The notes below the pieces were generated by a model. It did no database searches. It had not been told where the DNA came from and saw only the letters and a list, made by a program, of their open reading frames with translations. A DNA stretch of 31,079 bases from DAOTKC01 sp035449045 (GTDB lineage Bacteria; Bacillota; Clostridia; Christensenellales; CAG-917), in contig DAOTKC010000017.1 in assembly GCA_035449045.1 (NCBI GenBank), positions 1-31,079 on the forward strand. The letters run 5' to 3'. Below, in pieces: positions 6,911 through 15,486 of the stretch (within the stretch, counting starts at the first letter, position 1; the number at the start of each line of letters is the position of its first letter). A program made the translations under genes and the position numbers.

Positions 6911-8869
6911 TTAACTGCTTTCGAGCAGCTTCAAAAACTCCGCCTCGTCAATGACCTCAATTCCCAGCTTTTTTGCTTTGTCGAGCTTGCTGCCCGCGCC
7001 CGGTCCGGCTATGACGAGGTTGACTGATTTTGAAACGGAGTCGGCGACCTCGCCGCCGCGCTCGGAAATCAGCTTTTCGGCTTCGCTTCTCTTATAAGTT
7101 TCGAGCGAACCCGTAAGCACGACGGTTCTTCCCGAAAACACGCCTTCTTTCTTCTCTCGCTCTTTGAATCGGACGCCCAAAGAGAGAAGCTCCTCGATTA
7201 ATTCAAGGTTTTTGTGGTCACCAAAATAGTTTATGACGTTTTCGGAAAGAATATCGCCGAAATCGGGAATTTCTATAAGCTCGTTCATAGTGGCGGACTT
7301 TAAGGAGTCGAGCGACTTGAAGGCGTCGGCGAGCTGACGCGCGCTCTTTTTGCCAATGCCGGGGATTCCCAAGGCGAAAATAAAGCGCTCGAGCTCGGTG
7401 TCCTTTGCCGCTTCTATGGCGTCGAGCAGGTTTTTTATTTTCTTTTCGCCGAAGCCCTCGATAAAATTGCCTTCCGCCGTTGTGAAGCTTTCGGCGGCCA
7501 GCCTGAAAATCGAGGCCAAGTTGGTGAGAACACCCAAAGAGTAGAGTTGCTCCGCCGTCTTTTCCGAAAATCCCTCTATGTCTAGGGCGTCCTTGCTCGC
7601 AAAGTGCTCGAAATGCGCTATGATTTTAGGCGCGCACTCCCCGGCGTTTTCGCAATAGACGAAAGCGCCCTTTTCAACGACGCCGCCGCCGCAGGAGGGG
7701 CAGACTGTCGGCTTTTCAATATCCACACCGTCCTTTGCCGCCTCGGCGACGCCCAAAATCTCGGGAATGACGTCGTTACTCCGCCGAACGAAGACGCGGT
7801 CGCCGATTCTGACGCCCTTTTTAATGATGTCGCCGAAGTTGTTGAGGGTGGCGCGCTTAACGGTGACGCCGCCGATATCGACGGGCTCCAGCAGTGCAAG
7901 CGGATTGATTTTGCCCGTTCTCGACACCTGCCAGATGACGTCCTTTAACACGGTGGACATCTCGACGGGCTTGAACTTATAAGCCACAGCCCAGCGCGGG
8001 AATTTTTCGGTGAAGCCGAGTTCATCTCGGACTTTGACCTCGTTAACCTTAATTACTGCGCCGTCGATTAAAAAATCGAGCGAGAACCGCTCCTCCTCAA
8101 TTTGGTCAATCAGCGCCTGCGCTTCCTCGATGGTTTTCGCGATTTTAAGCTCGCCCATCGTTAAAAAGCGGTTTTTTTGAATAAACTCGCGCATCTCCGA
8201 CTGCGACTTAAAATATTTGTCGGAATAGCCGACGTTGTAGCTGACAAAATCCAGTCTGCGCTCGGCCGTAATTTTGGGATTTAGGCACCTGATGGCGCCC
8301 GCCGCGCCGTTTCGCGCGTTTTTCAAGGGGACAGCCGCGTTTTTGTTGAACTCCTCAAGCGCCGAAAGCCGCATAATCCCCTCGCCCTGAACCTCAACTT
8401 CGCCCGGGTATTCGATGGAGAGCGGCGCCGATTTAATGGTCTTGACCTGCTCGGTGACGTCCTCGCCGCTGACGCCGTTGCCGCGCGTCGCCGCCGTGAC
8501 AAGCCGCCCCTCTTTGTAGAGCAAATTCAAGGTTAGCCCGTCGAATTTATATTCCACGGTAAGCTCGGGAAGATAGCCCACCGCCTTGATTATTCTCTCC
8601 GCCCACCTAACGAGCTCCTCGCGGCTCTGGCACTTGTCGAGGCTGTAAAGCCGCTGCTTGTGGACGTAGGGCTTAAATTCGGTGACCGCTTCGCCGCCCA
8701 CGCGCCGCGTTGGCGAGTCGGCAAGCACGGTGCCGGTGCTTTCCTCGAGCGCCGAAAGCTCGTCGTAGAGCCTGTCGTATTCGGCGTCGGACACCGCGGG
8801 CTCGTCTTTGACATAGTAAAGGTAGGCATAGCGGTTTAAAATTTCGACTAGTTCTTCCATTCTTCCCAT
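6911..8869 (-). CDS. ligA: NAD(+)-dependent DNA ligase
   Basis: LigA seals nicks in duplex DNA during replication and repair, using NAD+. The 652-residue protein has the full bacterial order. The Ia domain comes first (YVKDEPAVSDAEYDRLYDEL). The adenylation domain carries the catalytic lysine K108 in EYKFDG. An OB fold follows, then a four-Cys zinc finger (CPSCGG ... YCENAGEC), helix-hairpin-helix repeats and a C-terminal BRCT domain (FSGRTVVLTGSLETYKRSEAE). The start at 8869 is preceded by AAAGGTAGG; an ATG three codons further in is possible. It follows pcrA by 82 bp on the same strand; pcrA-ligA adjacency is common in Bacillota. Confidence 0.97.
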   Translation of the reverse strand: MGRMEELVEILNRYAYLYYVKDEPAVSDAEYDRLYDELSALEESTGTVLADSPTRRVGGEAVTEFKPYVHKQRLYSLDKCQSREELVRWAERIIKAVGYLPELTVEYKFDGLTLNLLYKEGRLVTAATRGNGVSGEDVTEQVKTIKSAPLSIEYPGEVEVQGEGIMRLSALEEFNKNAAVPLKNARNGAAGAIRCLNPKITAERRLDFVSYNVGYSDKYFKSQSEMREFIQKNRFLTMGELKIAKTIEEAQALIDQIEEERFSLDFLIDGAVIKVNEVKVRDELGFTEKFPRWAVAYKFKPVEMSTVLKDVIWQVSRTGKINPLALLEPVDIGGVTVKRATLNNFGDIIKKGVRIGDRVFVRRSNDVIPEILGVAEAAKDGVDIEKPTVCPSCGGGVVEKGAFVYCENAGECAPKIIAHFEHFASKDALDIEGFSEKTAEQLYSLGVLTNLASIFRLAAESFTTAEGNFIEGFGEKKIKNLLDAIEAAKDTELERFIFALGIPGIGKKSARQLADAFKSLDSLKSATMNELIEIPDFGDILSENVINYFGDHKNLELIEELLSLGVRFKEREKKEGVFSGRTVVLTGSLETYKRSEAEKLISERGGEVADSVSKSVNLVIAGPGAGSKLDKAKKLGIEVIDEAEFLKLLESS

Positions 8870-8951
8870 ATCGCGAACCTACCTTTCTTTATTCTAACTA
8901 TCTATCCAATTATGGATATTTATAAACTAATTATTATTAATGGCGGCGGCC

Positions 8952-11177
8952 TTATATCAGCTTCATATGGCTTGCCGCCATAAGCAGAAAGAAGCGCTTG
9001 ACGCCCAAACCCTGAAAAGCGATGTCGAGCATGGTGTTCTGCCCCTCGCCCGAGGCTTTGATGATAATCCCCCGTCCGAACTTGTCGTGATAGACCTCGC
9101 GCCCCTCGCTAAAGCTCTTATAGTCGACTTCGGCCTCCTCAAACGGCTTTCGTTGGGGCGCCTTAGAGGGAGCGGAAGCGGGAGCGGACGGCGCGCTTTT
9201 CCCCCAACCGTCGCCTTTGCCTCGGTTCCAATCAAGCACCTCGCGCCTTATCGCGCCCTCGTAGCCGCGCGGCTTATATTCGGCGGTTTCAGGACAGCCC
9301 ATCTCGGCTAAAAAGCGGCTTCTCAAATTGAATTCCGACTTGCCGAAGCGGAAGCGCGACTGGGCGTGAGAAAGGTAAAGCCTTCGCTTGGCGCGCGTCA
9401 TGGCGACATACATCAGCCGCCTTTCTTCCTCGATGTTACTCTCGGCGATGGCGCGCGCCGAGGGAAAGATGTTTTCCTCGAGACCGGTGATAAACACCGC
9501 CGAAAACTCCAAGCCCTTGACGGCGTGGACTGTCGCCACGGTGAGGTAGTTGCCGTCCGTTATCTCGTCGGTGTCGGAAATTAGTGCGACCGACTGCAAA
9601 AACTCCGAAATTGTGCCTTCGGGGTTGTCGCGCTCGAACTCGTAGACGGAATTTAAAAACTCCTCGATGTTTTCATAGCGGTCGCGCTCGGCGGGGTCGC
9701 TTAAGCCCATATAATAATTTTTGATGCCGGCGCGCTCAAGAACGAATTTTACGAACTCGGCGGGCGATTTTTCGGCGGCGGCGGCAATCAGTTCGGCTAA
9801 AAGCTTTCTAAAAGCGGCGAGCTTTTGCGCGGCAAGCTTGGGGAGGCTCTCCTCGGCCGCGAGCGCTTTCAAAATGCCGCCCCTGACCGAGGCTTGATAG
9901 GACAGCGCGGCCACGGTGGTATCACCTATGCCGCGGCGGGGGAAGTTGATTATCCTCAAAATCGACTCGGTGTCGCTGGGGTTGACGGCGGCGCGAAGGT
10001 AAGCGACGACGTCTTTTATTTCCTTGCGCTCGAAGAACTTAAAGCCGCCGAACACCTTATAGGGAAGGGAGTTCAAATTGAATGCGGTTTCAAAGTTAAG
10101 GCTCTGGGCGTTCGTCCGCATTAAAATAGCTATATCGCTGAACTTATAGCCCTCGCCGACGAGTCGCGAAATCGACCTCACCACGAAATCGACCTCGTCA
10201 CGGTCGGAGGCTGCGCGGTAGACCTCGATTTTGTCGCCTGCCGCTATATTCGTCCAAAGCTTTTTGCCGAACCTCGACGCGTTGCATTTTATGACGGCGT
10301 TGGCGGCGTCCAAAATGTTCTGCGTGCTTCGGTAGTTTTGTTCCAGCTTGATGAGCTTTGCCTCGGGAAAATCCTTTTGAAACTCCAAAATGTTCTTAAG
10401 GTCGGCGCCCCGCCAGCTGTAAATGCTCTGGTCCTCGTCGCCGACGGCAAAAAGGTTGCCGTATCCGCCCGAAAGAAGCTTGAGCAGTTCATATTGCGTG
10501 CGGCTGGTGTCCTGAAACTCGTCGACTAAAATATATCTAAAGCGCCGCTGCCATTTTGACAAAACGGATGGCACCTCGCGGAGCATCTCGAGCGCCAAGT
10601 TCATGAGGTCGTCGAAATCCAGCGCATTGGCGGTCTTAAGCTCGGCTTTATAAGCCTCGTATATATCGCGGGCAAGCGCGGCGTTTTTTTCGCCTCGGAG
10701 CATGGCGCGGCCCAAATATTCCTCGGGCGTGTATCCCATCGATTTAGCCCACTTAATTTGATATTTGACGTCGGCAATTACGCCTTTTTCGGTAACGGAA
10801 CGGCGCTCGAACAGCCGTTTTAGCACCCTTTCGCTGTCGGCCTCGTCGTAAATTGAAAAATCGCTGTTAAAGCCGACGGTGTGGCCGTCGAAGCGCAAAA
10901 TCTTGGCACAGAAGGAATGGAAGGTGGAAGTCCAAACGGCGCACTCGCCGCCGATTGCGGCGTTTATGCGCTCCTTCATCTCGCCCGCCGCCTTGTTGGT
11001 GAAGGTGATGGCTAAAATTTCTCCGGGCGCCACGCCGCACTCGATGAGATGAGCGACGCGCGCGGTAAGCACGCGCGTCTTGCCGCTGCCGGCGCCGGCA
11101 AGCACCAAAACGGCGCCCTCCGTCGCCTCGGCCGCCTCGCGCTGTCTGTCATTGAGCTTGAACGAATCTAAAACCAA
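8952..11177 (-). CDS. pcrA: UvrD/PcrA-type 3'-5' DNA helicase, TTG start
   Basis: This superfamily 1A helicase unwinds DNA in repair and plasmid replication and removes obstacles from DNA. Motifs in order are Walker A GAGSGKT (residues 28-34), the DEXX box VDEFQDTSR, GDEDQSIYSWRGAD, QNYRST and VATVHAVKGLEF, followed by the VAMTRAKRRLYL block. After a linker rich in Ser, Ala and Pro, the C-terminus has a small Tudor-like domain typical of PcrA (VYHDKFGRGIII). The start is TTG at 11177 with GGGAG 5 nt upstream. At 741 residues, length is normal. It leads a likely pcrA-ligA operon. Confidence 0.95.
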   Translation of the reverse strand: MVLDSFKLNDRQREAAEATEGAVLVLAGAGSGKTRVLTARVAHLIECGVAPGEILAITFTNKAAGEMKERINAAIGGECAVWTSTFHSFCAKILRFDGHTVGFNSDFSIYDEADSERVLKRLFERRSVTEKGVIADVKYQIKWAKSMGYTPEEYLGRAMLRGEKNAALARDIYEAYKAELKTANALDFDDLMNLALEMLREVPSVLSKWQRRFRYILVDEFQDTSRTQYELLKLLSGGYGNLFAVGDEDQSIYSWRGADLKNILEFQKDFPEAKLIKLEQNYRSTQNILDAANAVIKCNASRFGKKLWTNIAAGDKIEVYRAASDRDEVDFVVRSISRLVGEGYKFSDIAILMRTNAQSLNFETAFNLNSLPYKVFGGFKFFERKEIKDVVAYLRAAVNPSDTESILRIINFPRRGIGDTTVAALSYQASVRGGILKALAAEESLPKLAAQKLAAFRKLLAELIAAAAEKSPAEFVKFVLERAGIKNYYMGLSDPAERDRYENIEEFLNSVYEFERDNPEGTISEFLQSVALISDTDEITDGNYLTVATVHAVKGLEFSAVFITGLEENIFPSARAIAESNIEEERRLMYVAMTRAKRRLYLSHAQSRFRFGKSEFNLRSRFLAEMGCPETAEYKPRGYEGAIRREVLDWNRGKGDGWGKSAPSAPASAPSKAPQRKPFEEAEVDYKSFSEGREVYHDKFGRGIIIKASGEGQNTMLDIAFQGLGVKRFFLLMAASHMKLI

Positions 11178-11241
11178 ACTTACTCCCGAACTTGTAAACG
11201 TTTATTTATAGATTATCCGCATTCCGCACCAAGCTACCGGA

Positions 11242-11292
11242 GCATTATGCAAGGACGCTTCCGATTAGTCTTCTTTGTCCTAAGCAAAATGC
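11242..11292 (-). promoter_or_regulatory. stem-loop in the long pcrA leader
   Basis: AGGAC pairs with GTCCT, extended by GCATTTTGC with GCATAATGC after a small bulge (one mismatch). It sits within the predicted leader of about 165 nt between the pcrA promoter and its TTG start. No terminator T-run follows. The role is unknown. Confidence 0.4.
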
Positions 11293-11346
11293 GCGTATAA
11301 GAACACAACGGAATACCTATAAAACTCTATCAATTTTACTCTTAAT

Positions 11347-11375
11347 ATTATACCATACGGCCGCCGCCTTGACAA
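11347..11375 (-). promoter_or_regulatory. promoter of pcrA-ligA
   Basis: On the minus strand TTGTCA (11375-11370) and TATAAT (11352-11347) have 17-nt spacing, near the housekeeping consensus. It lies in the 406-bp gap 11178-11583 between divergent genes. Besides this promoter, the stem-loop at 11242-11292, GC-rich runs near 11380-11395 and 11455-11470, and the promoter of the plus-strand gene, I see no gene in that gap. Confidence 0.65.
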
Positions 11376-11531
11376 CCGCGCGCGGGCGCGGCCTAAAAAA
11401 ACCTTGTCGGTGGTTCCAACCTAAATATTGCCTAAAAATATTACAAACTCAACACGGCGCGGGCGCGGACATAAAACTCTTTAGCCTTAAGTAAAATCTT
11501 ATTTTCTATCTTCACGGATTGACAAAAAGAA

Positions 11532-11570
11532 TGATATAATAAAAAAGACCGCGTTCCAAAAAACACGCGG
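11532..11570 (+). promoter_or_regulatory. extended -10 promoter and leader hairpin of the yhhN-family gene
   Basis: TGATATAAT at 11532-11540 is an extended -10 box. The upstream TTGACA at 11519 is only 10 nt away and cannot pair with it in the usual way. Downstream, CCGCGT and ACGCGG (about 11550-11570) form a small hairpin just before the start codon. Confidence 0.5.
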
Positions 11571-11583
11571 ATTCGGGTAGCTA

Positions 11584-12300
11584 ATGCATTTAGTCTATAT
11601 CTTCGCGGGTCTTTCGGTGGCGTTCGCCGCGCTCTGCGCCGCGTTTCACCTGAGGGGCAAGCTTTATTTAAAGACTGTTTTCAAGTCGGCGGCGTCGCTT
11701 GCGTTTATCGCGGCCGCTGCTGCGGCGTATTTCGCGTGCGGTTCTTCGCCGCGTTATTTCGTCTTTGTGATTTCGGCGCTTTCCCTGGGGCTTTTGGGCG
11801 ACGTTCTGCTTGCCGTCAACGTGTTTTTAAAAGGCAAGAAAAAATCGCTCGCGGAACTTTTGGGCGGCGCCGCCTTTTTGGCCGGTCACGCCGTCTATAT
11901 CGCGCTTTTTTTATCACTTGCTTCTTTCAACTACTTAATGCTCATCGGAATAGCCGGTCTTCCCGCCCTCTTTGCCGCGGCATTTTTAATTAAATTCAAA
12001 AGAGCGGACGGCGCCTCGGCGCCCCTACTCGATATGGGGAAATATAGGTTCCCCGCCATCGGCTATGCCGCCGTCCTCTCCCTAATGCTGTTTTCGGCGG
12101 TCAACCTCTACGTCTTTTGCGGCGGCTTAAAGGCCTCTGTCGTCCTCGCCGCCGCAACGCTCTTCGCGGCGTCCGACGTCTTTCTTGCCCTCTATAATTT
12201 TTTGACTAGGGAATTTAAGTTCAAAAAATATTTCATAGTTTTCGTCATGCTCTTATACTACACCGCGCAGTCGCTTCTCGCCATCTCCATTGCGTTATAA
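11584..12300 (+). CDS. YhhN/TMEM86-family membrane protein
   Basis: The 238-residue protein is almost wholly hydrophobic, with about seven or eight predicted membrane segments. Its conserved polar positions match the YhhN family: GLLGDVLLA, FLAGHAVYI and ASDVFLALYNF. Eukaryotic relatives (TMEM86) are lysoplasmalogenases that cleave the vinyl-ether bond of lysoplasmalogens; many anaerobic Clostridia make plasmalogens, so a lipid-turnover role is plausible but not shown. The ATG at 11584 has only a weak SD (GGGTAG). It stands alone, divergent from pcrA and convergent with the YyaL-type gene. Confidence 0.8.
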   Translation: MHLVYIFAGLSVAFAALCAAFHLRGKLYLKTVFKSAASLAFIAAAAAAYFACGSSPRYFVFVISALSLGLLGDVLLAVNVFLKGKKKSLAELLGGAAFLAGHAVYIALFLSLASFNYLMLIGIAGLPALFAAAFLIKFKRADGASAPLLDMGKYRFPAIGYAAVLSLMLFSAVNLYVFCGGLKASVVLAAATLFAASDVFLALYNFLTREFKFKKYFIVFVMLLYYTAQSLLAISIAL

Positions 12301-12355
12301 TCACCATCCGAGCCGGAGTGCATTACATCACCTCGCCGCTCGCCTTATAAAGTAG

Positions 12356-12382
12356 AAAAGCCGCCATTATGACGGCTTTTGT
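12356..12382. terminator. terminator between convergent genes
   Basis: AAAAGCCG pairs with CGGCTTTT around a 9-nt loop, with T-rich sequence following on the plus strand and A-rich flanks. It probably ends both the yhhN-family gene and the minus-strand YyaL-type gene. Confidence 0.75.
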
Positions 12383-12396
12383 TTTATTTGTAAATA

Positions 12397-14319
12397 TTAA
12401 TTTTCGGGCGCGTAGCAGGCGCCGCCGTCGCAACGGTAGAAGGTCGTCCTGTCGTTGATCAGCGGGTAGGACTTTGTCGGCTCGAACAGCACCGTTATAT
12501 CGGCGGTAAAGTTTTTTCTGAGCTTGTCGAGGTCGGCTTTATCTTTAAGGACGCAAATAATGCGCTCCTCGTTTAGCCGCTGCAAAAGACCATAAAGATA
12601 AAAGCCGTAGCCCGCCGGGAAAGTCTTCGCCCTCGCGTAGATGAAGTCCGCTTGCTTTTCGGCGTATTCAAAAAGCGCGGTGTTGTCCTTTAAGCGCGAA
12701 AGCGAAAGCAGATTTAATGCCATCACCGAGTTGCCCGAGGGATATGCCCCGTCGTGGACTTCTTTGGGGCGGGTAATGAGATTTTCCGAGCTTTTGCCGT
12801 AGAGGTAAAAGCCATGAGCGGTGTCGTCCCAAAACTCCTTGATGACTATGCTGTTGAGCCTTTGCGCCAAGTCTAAATACCTATCGTCGAAGTCGGCGCG
12901 GTAAAGCTCGGTAAGCGCCAGAATGAAGTAGGCGTAGTCCTCCAAAAACCCTTCGCGTGAGCGCTTTCCGCCCTTGGAGGACACAAAGAGGTGAATGCCG
13001 TCGTAGTGGTTTTTCTCGATAAAATCAAGGCAACCTTTGGCGGTCTTCAAATAGTTGTCGCCGCCCAAAATCCGATAAGCCTTGGTGAAGGCGTATGCGG
13101 CCATAGCGTTCCACGCCGTCAGAATTTTTTCATCGCGGAACAGCCTGCTTCTTCGGTTGCGATACTGAAAGACGGCGGGAATCAGTTTTTCTGCCGAAGG
13201 ATTTAGAAGGATGTCGGCGTCCAAAAGGTTTAATACGTTTTTCCCTTCAAAGTTACCTTTTTTATCGACGCCGAAATGCTCGCAAAACCTCTCGCCGTCC
13301 TCCGAACCCAAAAGCTCGACAAGCTCCTCGCGCGTGAATACATAAAAATTGCCTTCGCCTCCCTCGGAGTCGGCGTCGAGCGCGGTGTAGAATGCGCCAC
13401 CATCCGCCGCCATATCGCGCGACAAAAAGGCAAGCGTCTTTTCGGCCACCGACTTATAGAGCGGGTTTTGTGTCAAGCGGTAAGCCTCAAGATAGCAGAC
13501 GGCGAGCAGCGCGTTGTCGTATAGCATCTTCTCAAAGTGCGGCACCAGCCATTTATCGTCGGTCGAATACCGCGAAAAGCCGTAGCCCACATGGTCGAAT
13601 ATGCCGCCGCGATACATGCTTTGAAGGGTGTGCTCGGCCATATCGAGGGCGCCGCCGTCGCCGAACCGCTCAAAATAAGAAAGCAAAAACAAAATATTAT
13701 GCGGCGTGGGAAACTTTGGCGCGCGCGAAAATCCGCCGTATCTCGGTTCATAGGCACGCTTTAATGCGCGCAAGCCTTCATGAACGAAATCGTCTTCGGC
13801 CTCGGCGTTCTTGGATGCCGCCTCGGTATTCAGCGCGTTCACTATCTCCTGACCGCTTTTAATCAAACGCTCCTTGTCGGTGCGCCAGTTTTCCTCGATG
13901 ACGGCAAGGATATCCAATAGCCCGCTTCGGCCGTGCGTGGAATGTTTGGGGAAATAAGTGCCGACGAAGATGGGCGCCTTGTCGGGCGTCAGCACCGCCG
14001 TCAGCGGCCAGCCGCCCGCGCCTGTCAGCATGAGCGCTGCCTCCATATAGGCGGCGTCTATGTCGGGACGCTCCTCTTTATCGACCTTGATTGAAATATA
14101 TGCGCGGTTTAGTGCGTCGGCCACCTCGGCGTCCTCGAAGCATTCGCGCCCCATGACGTGGCACCAATGGCAGGTGCTGTATCCCACGCTTAAAAACACC
14201 GGCTTATCCTCTTTTTTGGCGGCGGAAAACGCTTCCTCGCCCCAAGGATACCAATTGACGGGATTCTCGGCGTGCTGGAGTAGATAGGGGCTTGCTTGGT
14301 CTTTCAGCCTGTTTGACAT
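12397..14319 (-). CDS. YyaL/SSP411-type thioredoxin-domain protein (DUF255)
   Basis: The 640-residue cytoplasmic protein opens with a DUF255 thioredoxin-like domain: LLQHAENPVNWYPWGEEAF, then STCHWCHVM with a C50-H-W-C53 redox-type motif, then GGWPLTAVLTPD. The rest resembles an alpha/alpha-barrel of the six-hairpin glycosidase type (MLYDNALLAVCYLEAY, DADSEGGEGNFYVF). The family is widespread from bacteria to mammals (SPATA20), but its reaction is not established. The start at 14319 follows AAAGGAGA. It is a single gene, divergent from the padR operon. Full length, no disruption. Confidence 0.92.
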   Translation of the reverse strand: MSNRLKDQASPYLLQHAENPVNWYPWGEEAFSAAKKEDKPVFLSVGYSTCHWCHVMGRECFEDAEVADALNRAYISIKVDKEERPDIDAAYMEAALMLTGAGGWPLTAVLTPDKAPIFVGTYFPKHSTHGRSGLLDILAVIEENWRTDKERLIKSGQEIVNALNTEAASKNAEAEDDFVHEGLRALKRAYEPRYGGFSRAPKFPTPHNILFLLSYFERFGDGGALDMAEHTLQSMYRGGIFDHVGYGFSRYSTDDKWLVPHFEKMLYDNALLAVCYLEAYRLTQNPLYKSVAEKTLAFLSRDMAADGGAFYTALDADSEGGEGNFYVFTREELVELLGSEDGERFCEHFGVDKKGNFEGKNVLNLLDADILLNPSAEKLIPAVFQYRNRRSRLFRDEKILTAWNAMAAYAFTKAYRILGGDNYLKTAKGCLDFIEKNHYDGIHLFVSSKGGKRSREGFLEDYAYFILALTELYRADFDDRYLDLAQRLNSIVIKEFWDDTAHGFYLYGKSSENLITRPKEVHDGAYPSGNSVMALNLLSLSRLKDNTALFEYAEKQADFIYARAKTFPAGYGFYLYGLLQRLNEERIICVLKDKADLDKLRKNFTADITVLFEPTKSYPLINDRTTFYRCDGGACYAPEN

Positions 14320-14344
14320 AGGTTTTCTCCTTTGAGAGCAAGAC

Positions 14345-14395
14345 GGCGGGCGGAGCCGAACGAATAATGAACAATGAATAGTGAATAACTGTGGA
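14345..14395 (+). repeat. short AT-rich GAATA repeat tract, copy 1
   Basis: A motif GCGGAGCCGAACGAATAATG leads into reiterated GAATA/TGAATA units ending GAATAACTGTGG. A related tract occurs in the opposite orientation near 16463-16556. It lies between the divergent YyaL-type and padR genes. The rest of 14396-14512 is AT-rich with no gene, apart from the padR promoter. Confidence 0.5.
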
Positions 14396-14512
14396 TTTAT
14401 TCGTTTGCCGAGGCGAGAAGCCGCGTTGCTCGGTTGGCTATTTTACTTTTAGTTTTCTCGCATTTTTCAAAAAAAATTTTTAAGATTTTGCCAAAAAGCA
14501 TATCTTAACCGC

Positions 14513-14544
14513 TTGACAGGCGCATACTATGCAATGTATAGTAT
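14513..14544 (+). promoter_or_regulatory. padR promoter with embedded palindromic operator
   Basis: TTGACA (14513-14518) and TATAGT (14537-14542) are 18 nt apart. A perfect inverted repeat ATACTAT-N7-ATAGTAT occupies 14524-14544, covering the spacer and the -10 box. PadR-family proteins are known to bind ATACT/AGTAT-type dyads, so this is very likely the site for autorepression. Confidence 0.75.
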
Positions 14545-14563
14545 TATGCGACGGGAGGTATTG

Positions 14564-14878
14564 ATGGACGCTCAAATGAAAAAGGGAATTTTGGATGCCT
14601 GCGTGCTCGCCGAACTTAGGGGGCGCGACGGATACGGCTATTCGATTTTGAAAAGCCTGTCGGGCGTCGTCAATATTTCGGAATCCACGCTCTATCCCAT
14701 CCTCCGTCGGCTGGAGCAGTCACACTGCCTCACCACCTACACCATGGAATGCGACGGCAGGCTCCGAAAATATTACCGCATAACGGAAGCCGGCAGGCGG
14801 AAGCTCAATGATTTTTTAGTCGAATGGCAGGAACTCGCCGCCGTCTATAACTACATAAGGGATAAAACACGATACTAA
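14564..14878 (+). CDS. PadR-family transcriptional regulator
   Basis: The 104-residue winged-helix protein has the family pattern KKGILDACVLAELRGRDGYGY, SESTLYPILRRLEQ (recognition helix) and KYYRITEAGRRKL (wing). It has only a short C-terminal helix, so it belongs to the small PadR subgroup. The ATG at 14564 follows GGGAGG with 5-nt spacing. An upstream TTG at 14513 is the -35 box and not a start. It heads a three-gene operon with DUF1700 and DUF4097 proteins, a common Bacillota arrangement thought to deal with envelope stress. The palindrome in its own promoter suggests autoregulation. Confidence 0.92.
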   Translation: MDAQMKKGILDACVLAELRGRDGYGYSILKSLSGVVNISESTLYPILRRLEQSHCLTTYTMECDGRLRKYYRITEAGRRKLNDFLVEWQELAAVYNYIRDKTRY

Positions 14879-14922
14879 TATTCAATCTTTACAAGAAACC
14901 AAAATCCGTAAGGGAGGCAGAT

Positions 14923-15486
14923 ATGAATAAAGAGGAATTTTTAAGATATTTAAGGCATCGGCTCAGGCGCTTCCCCGCCGCCGAGGTCGAAAACGCGGTG
15001 AGCTATTATGACGAGCTCATTTCGGAACGCGTCAGAAACGAAAGGATAAGCGAATACGAAGTTGTCCGTTCTCTGGGCGACCCCAAGCTTGCCGCGGCCA
15101 GATGCGCCGCCGAAATGATGGCGGACAGAAAGCAGCCGAACGCGGGAAAAGGCGCTCTCATTATTTTGGGAATTTGCCTGTCGCCCGTTCTCCTGCCTTT
15201 CGCCATCGTGGTGTTCACGCTCTACATCGTGCTGTTCGCCGTTTGGATATCGCTGGTGGTGTCTTTCGGCGCAACGGCGGCGAGCGCGCTTATCGGCGGT
15301 TTAGCCACGATATTTTTAGGGTTTGACCCCAATATCACGCTAGCCGCGGTGGGCGGCGGGCTAATAGCGTTTTCTGTGCTGACGGCGCTTACCGTGCTGA
15401 CCGCGAAGGCGGGCGGGCGTTTAATCGGAAGCATTTCGACTAAGACGGCGCGCGTCATAATGTCAAGAAATAAAGAGGTGGCATAA
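14923..15486 (+). CDS. DUF1700 (HAAS-domain) membrane protein
   Basis: The 187-residue protein has an N-terminal alpha-helical HAAS-type domain (MNKEEFLRYLRHRLRRFP, then AVSYYDELISERVRNE and VRSLGDPKLAAARCAAE). Three or so hydrophobic segments follow, at about residues 75-105, 110-135 and 142-165. DUF1700 proteins almost always follow small PadR regulators and are proposed to relay membrane signals to them; the mechanism is not known. The ATG has GGGAGG upstream. Its stop overlaps the next start by one base, so the two are translationally coupled. Confidence 0.88.
   Translation: MNKEEFLRYLRHRLRRFPAAEVENAVSYYDELISERVRNERISEYEVVRSLGDPKLAAARCAAEMMADRKQPNAGKGALIILGICLSPVLLPFAIVVFTLYIVLFAVWISLVVSFGATAASALIGGLATIFLGFDPNITLAAVGGGLIAFSVLTALTVLTAKAGGRLIGSISTKTARVIMSRNKEVA

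Noticed and set aside
11519..11540. TTGACA...TATAAT as a classical promoter for the YhhN-family gene
   Set aside because: The spacing is only 10 nt. The extended -10 (TGATATAAT) is a better explanation.
12301..12356. A fifth copy of the structured repeat (CCGAGCC-like bases near 12308)
   Set aside because: The match is limited to a few bases and neither the left module nor inverted ends are present.
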